64,000 nt of DNA from Planctomycetota bacterium (GTDB taxonomy: Bacteria > Planctomycetota > JACOTG01), in NCBI GenBank assembly GCA_016178505.1, contig JACOTG010000253.1, forward strand, positions 1-64,000, given 5' to 3'. This document shows, one piece after another, positions 1 through 8,497 of this stretch. Both the position numbers and the translations under genes were made by a program. Each line of letters opens with the position of its first letter. Position 1 is the first letter of the stretch. The notes under the pieces are model-generated. The model saw only the letters and a program-made list of their open reading frames with translations, was not told the DNA's origin and ran no database searches.

Positions 1-3000
1 CACGCTCGAGTCGCAGTTGTCGGTTGCGGTGACGGTGTAGGTGCCCGTCGCGCCGCTCGGGCTCGTGCACTCCAGCGTCGTGTTGCGTGGGCAACGAATA
101 GTGGGCGGCGTCGTGTCGACCACCGTCACGTCGAAGCAGCACGGCGCCGAATTGCCGGCGTCGTCCGTCGCCGTGCAGCAGACTCGCGTCGCGCCGAACG
201 GGAAGGCGGAGCCGGACGGGTGGTCGCAGACGACCGTGACGCTCGAGTCGCACGTGTCCGTGGCGGTGACGCTGTAGGTGACCGTCGCGCCGCTCGGGCT
301 CGTGCACTCGGCCGTGATGCTGTTCGGGCAGTTGATGTGGGGCGCGGTCGAATCGACGATCGTCATGTCGAAGCAGCACTGCGCGGAATTCGTGTGGTCG
401 TCCGTCGCCGTGCAGCAGACGCGCGTCGTGCCGATCGGGAAGGTCGAGCCGGACGGGTGATCGCAGACGATCGTCGGATCCGGATCGCACAGGTCCGAGG
501 CGGTGACGCTGAATGAGATCGCTTTGCCGTTTGCGCCCGTGCACTCCTGACGAATCGTTTCCGGGCAGCGGATCGACGGCGCGACGGTGTCGAGGACGGT
601 CACGTTGAAGCAGCACCGCGCGGTGCCGCCTTCGGCGTCCGTTGCGATGCAGCAGACCTGCGTCGTTCCGAACGGGAAGGTCGCGCCGGACTCGTGATCG
701 CACGCGACCGTTGGTGCCGCGGCGCACTGCGCCGAGGCCGTCACCGTGAACGTCACGCTGGCGCCATTCGCGCTCGTGCACTCGGCGGTGATGTCGGTCG
801 GGCAGTGGATCGTCGGACCGTTGTAGTCGACGACCGTGACGTTGAAGCAGCACTGCGATGAGTTCTTCGAGTCGTCTGTCGCGGTGCAGCAGACCTGCGT
901 CAGGCCGTACGGGAAGAGCGAGCCCGATGGCGGCACGCACGAGATCGTCGGATTCGAGTCGCACAGGTCTGGCGCCGTCACGGTGTACGTGACCGTTGCG
1001 CCGGTCGGACCCGAGCACTCCACCGTAGTGGCGCTCGGGCACGCGATCGCGGGCGGCGTGGTGTCGACGACGATCACGTTGAAGCAGCATTGCGCCGAGT
1101 TCTTCGCGTGGTCGGTCGCCGTGCAGCAGACTTGCGTGGTGCCGAAGTCGAAGACCGTGCCCGAGGCCGGGCTGCAGACGATCGTCGGGTTCGGATCACA
1201 GGTGTCGGTGGCGGTCACGGTGAAGGAGACGGTCGCGCCGTTCGGGTCCGTGCACTCGGCCGTGATGTCCGTGGGGCACGTGATCGTGGGCGGCTGCGTG
1301 TCGACGATCGTGATCGTGAAGCAGCAGCGCGAGCTGTTCTGCGACGGATCGGTCGCGGTGCAGCAAACCTCCGTCTGCCCGATCGGGAACGTCGCGCCCG
1401 AGGCGTGATCGCACGCGATCGTCGGGTTCGGATCGCACGCGTCGGTCGCGGTGACGGTGAACGTCACCGGCTTGCCGTCGGCGGTCTGGCACTGGCGAGA
1501 GATGTTTTCCGGGCACGTGATCGCGGGCGGCGTCGTGTCGACGACGGTCACGTTGAAGCAGCACTGCGCCGAGTTCTTCGCGTGGTCGGTCGCGGTGCAG
1601 CAGACTTGCGTGGTGCCGAATCCGAACACGGTGCCCGAGGCCGGGCTGCAGACGAGCGTCGGATTCGGATCACAGGTGTCGGTCGCGGTCACGGTGTACG
1701 GGACGGTCGCGCCGCTCGGCGACGTGCACTCGGCCGTGATGTCCGGCGGGCACGTGATCGAGGGCGGCCGCGTGTCGACGATCGTGATCGTGAAGCAGCA
1801 GCGCGAGCTGTTCTGCGAAGGATCGGTGGCGGTGCAGCAGACCTGTGTTTCGCCGATCGGGAAAGTCGCGCCGGAGGCGTGGTCGCACGCGATCGTCGGA
1901 TTCGGATCGCACGCGTCGGTCGCGGTGACCGTAAACGTCACCGGTTTGCCGTCCGCGCTCTGGCACTGGCGGTAGATGTTTTCCGGGCACTGGATCGCGG
2001 GCGGCGTCGTATCGACGACGGTCACGTTGAAGCAGCACCGTGCCGAGTTCTTGGAGGCGTCGGTCGCCGTGCAGCAGACTTCCGTGATGCCGAAGCCGAA
2101 GACCGAGCCTGACGCCGGGCTGCACGCGATCGTCGGGCTCGGATCGCAGGTGTCGGTCGCGGTCACGCTGTAGGAGACGGCCGCGCCGCTCGCCGACGTG
2201 CACTCCGCGGTGATGGCGGTCGAGCAGTGGATCGAGGGCGCAATCGTATCGACGATCGTCACGCTGAAGCAGCACTGTGAGGCGTTGTTCGAGTCGTCGG
2301 TCGCGGTGCAGCAAACCTGCGTCGTGCCGAAGGCGAAGTTCGAGCCCGACGCCGGCGTGCAGACGATCGTGGGCGTCGCGTCGCACGTGTCCGTGGCGGT
2401 CGTCGTGAACGTGACGGCCGCGCCGCTCGCCGACGTGCACTCGGCGGTGATGTCAGCCGGGCAGTGGACCTGTGGCGCGACGCGGTCGACGACGGTCACG
2501 TGGAAGCAGCATCGCGACGAGTTCTGGCGGCCATCGGTCGCGGTGCAGCAGACCTCGGTCGTGCCGAACGGGAAGCTCGAGCCCGAGGCCGGGCTGCAAA
2601 CGATCGCCGGCTCCAGATCGCATTTGTCGCGCGCCGTCACCGTGTACGAAACCGCAGCGCCGCTGGCCGAGGTGCACTCGGCGGTGATGTCCGTCGGGCA
2701 CGTGATCGCCGGCGGCGCGCTGTCGATGACGGTCACGTCGAAGCAGCATCGCGACGAGTTCTGGCGGCTGTCGGTCGCGGTGCAGCAGACGGGCGTCGTC
2801 CCGAATCCAAAGGTCGCGCCGGAAGCTGGCGAGCAAACGACGATCACGTTCGGGTCGCAGGCGTCGGTCGCGGTCGCCTCGAAGACGACGGTCGCGCCGC
2901 TCGGCCCCGAGCACTCGGCGGTGATGTTGCCCGGGCACGTGATCGCCGGCGCGACGGTGTCCGTCACGGTCACGTTGAAGCAGCACTCCGCCGAGTTCCC

Positions 3001-4191
3001 GGAGTCGTCCGTCGCGGTGCAGCAGACCCGTGTGGTTCCGAAGGGAAACGTCGAGCCCGAGGCGTGATCGCACACGGCCGGGACGCTCAGGTCGCAAACG
3101 TCGGACGCGGTGACCGAGAAGGAAACCGCGGCACCGCTCGAGCTCGTGCACGCCGCGGAAATGTCGCTCGGGCAGTGGATCGAGGGGGCCGTGTGGTCGA
3201 CGACCGTCACGCGGAAGCAGCACGGCGACGAATTCAGGTCGTCATCGGTCGCGGTGCAGCAAACCTGCGTCGCTCCAAACGAGAACGTCGAGCCCGACGA
3301 CGGAACGCAGGAAACCGTGAGGCTGGCGTCACAGTTGTCGGTCGCCGACGCGCTGAAGGTGACGGCGGCGCCGTTCGGGCTGGTGCACTCCGCGGTGATG
3401 TCGCCGGGACAGGAGATGTTCGGCGCCTGGCAGTCGGCGACTGTGACCGTGAATTGACACCCGACGACGGTCCCGGCGGCGTCCGACCCCGTGCAATTGA
3501 CCAAGGTGGGTCCTTTGACGAATGTGGAACCGGAAGGCGGATTGCATACGACGACCGACGGGGGACAAACGGTGGTCGCGCTGACCTCGAAGCGAACGAC
3601 GCCGTCGCAGCGATTGGGATCGGTACAGGCCGTGACTCCCGTCGGGCATTGCAGGGTGATCGTGCTCGGCGCACTGCAGTTCGTGTCGTCCGTCGGATTG
3701 CTGCAACCGGCGCCGAACGTTGCGGCGTTCAAGTGAGAGGCCTTCTCCGCGCCGTCCGCACGTCGTGCGATGAACGACTCGTCCGTGCTTTCGCTGCAGC
3801 CCTCGACGCCGTACTGGATCGGATACGTGAGGCAGGCGTTTGGCGGCATCGTCACGGCAAACGTGTAGACGCCCGTGCTCTGCTTCGTCGCGGTGAGGCA
3901 CTGGTTTCCGTTGGAACTGCTCTTCACGAGCACCTTGATCGTCGAATCGGTGCCCCCGTGTGCGCGGTCCGTGAGGTTGCTGAGCGTGACGCGATAGGTC
4001 TTGCCCTGCTGCACGTCCCACCTCTCGACGGCGGTGGTCGGAACCGAGTCCTGGTAGACGCATCCGCCATCGAGGGGCGTGACACTCGTCACCCTTGCGG
4101 CTCCGAGTGACGCGGCGAAGGCCTCGGTCGCGATCGCGAGACTACAGAGGAACGAAATGCCAACGAAACGACAGGACCCCTTCGACTGCAT
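1..4191 (-). CDS. Large secreted protein with tandem Cys-rich HYR (hyalin) repeats; 3' end lies outside the window
   Basis: Manual translation of the minus strand from ATG at 4191: MQSKGSCRFVGISFLCSLAIATEAFAAS (signal peptide), then at least 14 repeats of the type ITCPxDITAECTSxSGAAVxYTVTATDxCDPxPTIVCxPASGxxFGFGTTxVCCTATDxxxNSxxCCFxVTVVD. Open to the left edge, so absent from the ORF track. Confidence 0.9.
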   Translation of the reverse strand, partial: MQSKGSCRFVGISFLCSLAIATEAFAASLGAARVTSVTPLDGGCVYQDSVPTTAVERWDVQQGKTYRVTLSNLTDRAHGGTDSTIKVLVKSSSNGNQCLTATKQSTGVYTFAVTMPPNACLTYPIQYGVEGCSESTDESFIARRADGAEKASHLNAATFGAGCSNPTDDTNCSAPSTITLQCPTGVTACTDPNRCDGVVRFEVSATTVCPPSVVVCNPPSGSTFVKGPTLVNCTGSDAAGTVVGCQFTVTVADCQAPNISCPGDITAECTSPNGAAVTFSASATDNCDASLTVSCVPSSGSTFSFGATQVCCTATDDDLNSSPCCFRVTVVDHTAPSIHCPSDISAACTSSSGAAVSFSVTASDVCDLSVPAVCDHASGSTFPFGTTRVCCTATDDSGNSAECCFNVTVTDTVAPAITCPGNITAECSGPSGATVVFEATATDACDPNVIVVCSPASGATFGFGTTPVCCTATDSRQNSSRCCFDVTVIDSAPPAITCPTDITAECTSASGAAVSYTVTARDKCDLEPAIVCSPASGSSFPFGTTEVCCTATDGRQNSSRCCFHVTVVDRVAPQVHCPADITAECTSASGAAVTFTTTATDTCDATPTIVCTPASGSNFAFGTTQVCCTATDDSNNASQCCFSVTIVDTIAPSIHCSTAITAECTSASGAAVSYSVTATDTCDPSPTIACSPASGSVFGFGITEVCCTATDASKNSARCCFNVTVVDTTPPAIQCPENIYRQCQSADGKPVTFTVTATDACDPNPTIACDHASGATFPIGETQVCCTATDPSQNSSRCCFTITIVDTRPPSITCPPDITAECTSPSGATVPYTVTATDTCDPNPTLVCSPASGTVFGFGTTQVCCTATDHAKNSAQCCFNVTVVDTTPPAITCPENISRQCQTADGKPVTFTVTATDACDPNPTIACDHASGATFPIGQTEVCCTATDPSQNSSRCCFTITIVDTQPPTITCPTDITAECTDPNGATVSFTVTATDTCDPNPTIVCSPASGTVFDFGTTQVCCTATDHAKNSAQCCFNVIVVDTTPPAIACPSATTVECSGPTGATVTYTVTAPDLCDSNPTISCVPPSGSLFPYGLTQVCCTATDDSKNSSQCCFNVTVVDYNGPTIHCPTDITAECTSANGASVTFTVTASAQCAAAPTVACDHESGATFPFGTTQVCCIATDAEGGTARCCFNVTVLDTVAPSIRCPETIRQECTGANGKAISFSVTASDLCDPDPTIVCDHPSGSTFPIGTTRVCCTATDDHTNSAQCCFDMTIVDSTAPHINCPNSITAECTSPSGATVTYSVTATDTCDSSVTVVCDHPSGSAFPFGATRVCCTATDDAGNSAPCCFDVTVVDTTPPTIRCPRNTTLECTSPSGATGTYTVTATDNCDSSV
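1078..2026 (-). repeat. Two tandem copies of a 474-bp higher-order (two-HYR) repeat unit
   Basis: The anchor gttgaagcagca recurs at 1078, 1552 and 2026 (exactly 474 bp apart), with near-identical sequence across each unit. Confidence 0.85.
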
Positions 4192-4543
4192 CTTTTTACC
4201 CCTGTTGCCGCGTCGAACGACGGCCGACCCCACGTCTGGCCTGACGTCACGAAAATCGCGCTGAGCGCGATGACCGTGAATGTGCGGCGATTTTTTTCTT
4301 GGAGGATGGAGGCGCGCGAGCGGACGCCGCGCGGCCGAATTACCCCGTTACTTCAAAACCCCTTTTCGCCTCGTGAACGCTCGAGCGAGCGCCGTCACGG
4401 AGGCGGTACGACGATGAATCGATATACCCCTTCGACGAGCAAGATGTACCCGACGATCGGCGAGCGGTCAAATCGACGAGGCGCTTTTCGCGGCAATTGG
4501 CGCGAGTGAGAACGACGGTCGTTCCGCGGCGGTTCGAATGACG

Positions 4544-4586
4544 CGCCGAGGAGCACTGGCACGAAACGTCCGAGCGCTCCTCGGCG
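4544..4586. terminator. Inverted repeat downstream of the VOC gene, possible terminator
   Basis: cgccgaggagc (4544-4554) / gctcctcggcg (4576-4586), perfect 11-bp arms; no clear U-tract. Confidence 0.4.
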
Positions 4587-4595
4587 AGTGACGTC

Positions 4596-5084
4596 TCAGT
4601 GTTTCGCGGCGACGGGCTGCTTCGCCACGAACTCTTTGTAAGCCGCGATCATCTCGTCGTGCGTGAGGTCCATCAATTGGGTGGAGATCGCCCAGATATG
4701 GCCGAACGGGTCCATCAGCCGGCTGTAGCGGCCGCCCCAGAACATGTCGGTCGGCGGCAGGATCGGCGTTGCCCCGGCATCGATCGCGCGCTTGAACGCG
4801 GCGTCCGTGTTTTCCGTGTAGATGAGGAGCCCGGACGCCGTACCCTTCAGCGTCGTCGGCGACGTGAGGCCCATCTCCGGCATCTCGTCCGCGATCATCA
4901 CGATCGAGTTCCCGATCGTGATCTCGGCGTGGCCGACCGTCCCATTGGGGGCAGTCATCCGGTAGCGCTCGGTGGCGCCGAACGCCTTCTTGTAGAACTC
5001 GATCGCTTTGGCGGCGCCTTTGACGATCAAGCTCGGTGTGATCGTGTAGAAGCCGTCTGGGATGGGTTTCGCTTTGGTTGCCAT
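4596..5084 (-). CDS. VOC/glyoxalase superfamily protein (PhnB-like)
   Basis: 162 aa: PSLIVKGAAKAIEFYKKAFGATERYRM...GGRYSRLMDPFGHIWAIST, typical PhnB-like VOC motifs. Confidence 0.85.
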   Translation of the reverse strand: MATKAKPIPDGFYTITPSLIVKGAAKAIEFYKKAFGATERYRMTAPNGTVGHAEITIGNSIVMIADEMPEMGLTSPTTLKGTASGLLIYTENTDAAFKRAIDAGATPILPPTDMFWGGRYSRLMDPFGHIWAISTQLMDLTHDEMIAAYKEFVAKQPVAAKH

Positions 5085-5205
5085 GCGTTCTCCTGTTTCG
5101 CTACGCCGTTACCTGCAGTGCCGAATGCGGCCGCCTCGATACGCGACGAACCGAATTTCGATGCGGGCTTTTTCGAGGTGATCGGCAGCATATACTACGC
5201 GGCGA

Positions 5206-5733
5206 ATGACTGCGACCCGATCCGCGAAGCTCCCGGCGCTCCAGACGCTCGTGCTCGGCTGCCTCATCACGGGAACGATCCTCGTGAGCATCGTGGCGGC
5301 CGGCAACTTCGCCATCCTCGACGCGGAGAGGCTGCCGCGTGCGGCCGAGCGACTCCACGCGGCCGGCGCCGACAACGTGCGATTCGCGCTGCGTCACGGC
5401 GCGGGCGAATTGAACCGCTTCTACTTCCTTCTGTGGAATCGCGTGCAGCTCGGGCTCGTGCTGCTCTTCCTCGTGTTCGAGTGGCTGCGATCGCGCGGCA
5501 AGCGGATGCTTCGCCTTTGGGTGGGCGTTGCGGTGCTCGTGCTCGCTGCCGCGATGCTCTTCTACTTCACGCCTTGGATCATCGAGACGGGACGCTCCAT
5601 CGACTTCGTCCCGGCCGAGCCGATCACCCCCGAGCGCGCGGCATTCCGGACCATGCACGGCATCTACATGGCGCTCGACGGCGTGAAGCTGCTCCTCGCC
5701 GCTTTCCTGGTCGCGCTCACCTTTCGCGACTGA
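5206..5733 (+). CDS. Integral membrane protein (DUF4149-like)
   Basis: 175 aa with several hydrophobic helices; AFRTMHGIYMALDGVKLLLAAFLV near the C-terminus. Confidence 0.55.
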   Translation: MTATRSAKLPALQTLVLGCLITGTILVSIVAAGNFAILDAERLPRAAERLHAAGADNVRFALRHGAGELNRFYFLLWNRVQLGLVLLFLVFEWLRSRGKRMLRLWVGVAVLVLAAAMLFYFTPWIIETGRSIDFVPAEPITPERAAFRTMHGIYMALDGVKLLLAAFLVALTFRD

Positions 5734-5805
5734 CTTCGCGGGTCGTTGAACGCGTAGTGATGCCCCCGGCGTTCATGAAGTCGCTCATCTCCAGGCCTGG
5801 CCGAG

Positions 5806-7029
5806 TCAGCGGATGACGAGGATGACTGCGTTGGTGATGCTGAGGCCCACTGCGTTCGCGGCGCCGGCGTCCTCGATCACACCTTGCGCGGTGACGACGA
5901 TCGGATGCGAGATGCCCTGGGATCGCGTCATCGTCCACGGCGCGAACTGCGGCGACGGCAGGTCGGGCGCGTGGCCGCATCCGAGGGGCTGCGCGCCCGG
6001 GCTGCGGAGGCACGCGAACGGCTGCGGTTGGAGTCGCGGCGTGAGCGGAGTCGGCAGGGCCGTCGTACCGATCACGACGCCGCGCGCGGTGAGGTCGGTG
6101 GCGTTGCGCGGGGTGCCGGACCAGAGCCACACGACGTAGTGCGAATCCATCGGGCCGGCGGGCGACGCGTCGAGCGACAGCGTGATCGGCTCCGCGCGCG
6201 AGACGACGACTTGGCGAGTCGTGCATACGGATCCGGGATCGCCGTTGATGCGAAGCACGTCGGTGATCGGTCCGGTGGCGGCGTTCACGTTGCCGGTGAG
6301 TCGAGCGGGCTCCTCGTCGACATAGAACAAGACTTCGGCGGTTGCATCCTCAGCTAGTCCGTCGAAGACCGCGCCGTTGATCGTGAACAATTCGAACTGA
6401 CCGGGCGTCGGCGCGAGTTGGCTCCAATGGTCGATTCGAATCTCGATGTCGGTCGTGTCGCGATTCTCGTCTTCATCCGGAATGGAAGTGTCGACGGGGC
6501 AGCCGGCAGTCCCGAGCTGGATGGCACCGGTCGCGCCGGGGATCGCAACCTGATTCGGATCGAGGATGCTGAAAGCGTTGTTCCGATACTGGACCCAAAG
6601 ATCCCCGGGATCGGAGAAAAACCCGTTGCCGTTCGTGTCGATGCGAACGATGTAGAACTCGTCCATCCCAACGCCGGGCTGTTCGAGGAACGGCGGCGCC
6701 ACGCAAAAAGGGTTCCTGTTCGTATCCGGGTTGCCGTCGCCGTCCGCGTCGCCGGGGACGCCGACGCCTCGCGTACCGAGTCCCGGCGGGACGTCCATGA
6801 TGTCGAGTCCGACGTAGACCGCGTCACCCTGACAGTCCCAGTAGACGTAGACGTGCGAGAGATCGAAGCCGCTCCGCTCGAGCAGACAAATCTCGTTGAT
6901 CGGGTCCGCTTGCTGTCCCTGCGCGACCGCGATGAGGTCCGATAGATCGCCGTCGAGCGTGACCTGCGCGCGCGCGACGCCGCTGATGGCGATGCCGAGC
7001 GCGAAGACGAAGAAACCGCGTGAGATCAT
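5806..7029 (-). CDS. Secreted protein of unknown function with C-terminal 'GNVN' domain
   Basis: Signal peptide MISRGFFVFALGIAISGVARAQ; AGGAGG upstream; C-terminus GNVNAATGPITDVLRINGDPGS... matches the C-terminus of the 8501-10813 protein. Confidence 0.8.
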   Translation of the reverse strand: MISRGFFVFALGIAISGVARAQVTLDGDLSDLIAVAQGQQADPINEICLLERSGFDLSHVYVYWDCQGDAVYVGLDIMDVPPGLGTRGVGVPGDADGDGNPDTNRNPFCVAPPFLEQPGVGMDEFYIVRIDTNGNGFFSDPGDLWVQYRNNAFSILDPNQVAIPGATGAIQLGTAGCPVDTSIPDEDENRDTTDIEIRIDHWSQLAPTPGQFELFTINGAVFDGLAEDATAEVLFYVDEEPARLTGNVNAATGPITDVLRINGDPGSVCTTRQVVVSRAEPITLSLDASPAGPMDSHYVVWLWSGTPRNATDLTARGVVIGTTALPTPLTPRLQPQPFACLRSPGAQPLGCGHAPDLPSPQFAPWTMTRSQGISHPIVVTAQGVIEDAGAANAVGLSITNAVILVIR

Positions 7030-7068
7030 CTCGCCATCCTCCTGCGTCGAGACGCCGACCGGATCGAC

Positions 7069-7299
7069 CTACGCCTTCGCCAATTCCTTGCTGCCGACGA
7101 CGGTGAGGTTCATGCCGATCTGCGCGGTGACGGGCTTGCCGCCGACGTCGACGGTGACTTTGCCGTTCAGGTACCAGCCGAACGAACCGGTCGAGAACTC
7201 CTTCGGCTCCGCCATGAGCTGGATGCCGTTGATCGTCACGGTCACGGGTTGCGCCTTGTCGTTGAACTCGGCGCGAGTCACGGGACACTTGATGGCCAT
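7069..7299 (-). CDS. Small conserved-looking hypothetical protein (76 aa)
   Basis: MAIKCPVTRAEFNDKAQPVTVTINGIQLMAEPKEFSTGSFGWYLNGKVTVDVGGK; compact ORF between co-oriented genes. Confidence 0.6.
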   Translation of the reverse strand: MAIKCPVTRAEFNDKAQPVTVTINGIQLMAEPKEFSTGSFGWYLNGKVTVDVGGKPVTAQIGMNLTVVGSKELAKA

Positions 7300-7365
7300 T
7301 TCGTTGCCTCCCTCTTAGATGAGGTGGGGAACCATACCCGATTCGCCCGGACGTGAGAAGACCCG

Positions 7366-8319
7366 TCACGCCACGCGTCGTCGTCGGCGCACGGCGTCGA
7401 GCGCGACGGCGAGCACGAGCACCGCGCCGATCACGAAGATGTGCCAGAGGCTCTCGACGTTGAGGAGGATGAGCCCGTTGTTGAGGACCGCGATCACTCC
7501 GGCGCCGAGCAGCACGCCGAGGATCGATCCCTCGCCGCCTGCGAGCGAGCACCCTCCGATCACCGCGGCGGCGACCGCGAAGAGCTCGTACGACGCGCCG
7601 AGCTTCGGATCGCCCTGTCGTTGGCGCGCGGTGTAGAGGAGCGCGGCGATGCCCGCGAGGCCCGCCGACGCGACGTACGCCAGCGTGACGACGCGAGCGA
7701 CCGGAACGCCGGAGAGCCGCGCGGCGGTCGCATTTCCTCCGACGGCGTAGAGGCGCGTGCCGTACGTCGTGCGCGTCGTGACGACGATCGCCGCCGCGGC
7801 GATCACGAGAAGGAACCAGAACGGCCCATGCAGTCCGAGGAACTTCCCGTCATGGATGAGGAAGAACGTGTCGTGCCCCGAGATCGTGACCGGCGCGCCG
7901 CCATTGATTCCTTGCGCGACCCCGCGAGCCATGCACAGGGTTCCGAGCGTGACGACGAACGACGGAACGCGCACGATCGTCACGAGGAATCCGTGGAAGA
8001 CCCCGACGCCGATCGATGCGAGAAGGACGATCACGGCGCACACCCACGTGGGAATGGTGTTGCCCGAATCGGCGCCGACGCGCATGAGGACGGCGGCGAG
8101 CATCGAGCCGAGCGCGAGCAGCGAGCCGAGCGAGAGATCGACGCCACCCGTCAAGATCACGAACGCCTCACCGACCGCGATCACGGCGAGGAGCGCCCAC
8201 TGCCGCACGAGGATCGACAGGTTCTCTTCGCTGACGAACCGCGGATTCGCCACGCCGATGACGACGCACAGGACCACCAGCGCAACGAGGATGCCGGCTT
8301 CTTTGTGGGTTCGGAACAT
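7366..8319 (-). CDS. Sugar ABC transporter permease (RbsC-like, BPD_transp_2)
   Basis: 317 aa: VGEAFVILTGGVDLSLGSLLALGSMLAAVLM ... AVGGNATAARLSGVPVARV ... GGCSLAGGEGSILGVLLGAGVIAVLNNGLILL. Confidence 0.9.
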   Translation of the reverse strand: MFRTHKEAGILVALVVLCVVIGVANPRFVSEENLSILVRQWALLAVIAVGEAFVILTGGVDLSLGSLLALGSMLAAVLMRVGADSGNTIPTWVCAVIVLLASIGVGVFHGFLVTIVRVPSFVVTLGTLCMARGVAQGINGGAPVTISGHDTFFLIHDGKFLGLHGPFWFLLVIAAAAIVVTTRTTYGTRLYAVGGNATAARLSGVPVARVVTLAYVASAGLAGIAALLYTARQRQGDPKLGASYELFAVAAAVIGGCSLAGGEGSILGVLLGAGVIAVLNNGLILLNVESLWHIFVIGAVLVLAVALDAVRRRRRVA

Positions 8320-8421
8320 CGCGGCGGGAGTCTACCCGGCACCGAAGCAGATTCATAAGCTCTCCTAGCTTCGGCGGGGTGACGGATGGCTCCTGAAACC
8401 GCGCTCGATAGAGAAAAAGAA

Positions 8422-8452
8422 GCGGGGGTCGAAGCATTGCCTCGACCCCCGC
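8422..8452 (-). terminator. Intrinsic terminator of the IPT/TIG protein gene
   Basis: gcgggggtcga (8422-8432) / tcgacccccgc (8442-8452); on the minus strand the stem is followed by TTCTTTTTCTCT. Confidence 0.8.
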
Positions 8453-8497
8453 ATGACGTCGCGGTTGAACGAACGACCGGTCGCCTGATGCAGTTGC

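Noticed and set aside
1-4110. Plus-strand ORFs across the HYR array (e.g. 836-1408, 1090-2112, 2198-3067, 2464-4110)
   Set aside because: They are antisense translations of the minus-strand HYR repeats; the minus frame has a signal peptide and a recognisable domain.
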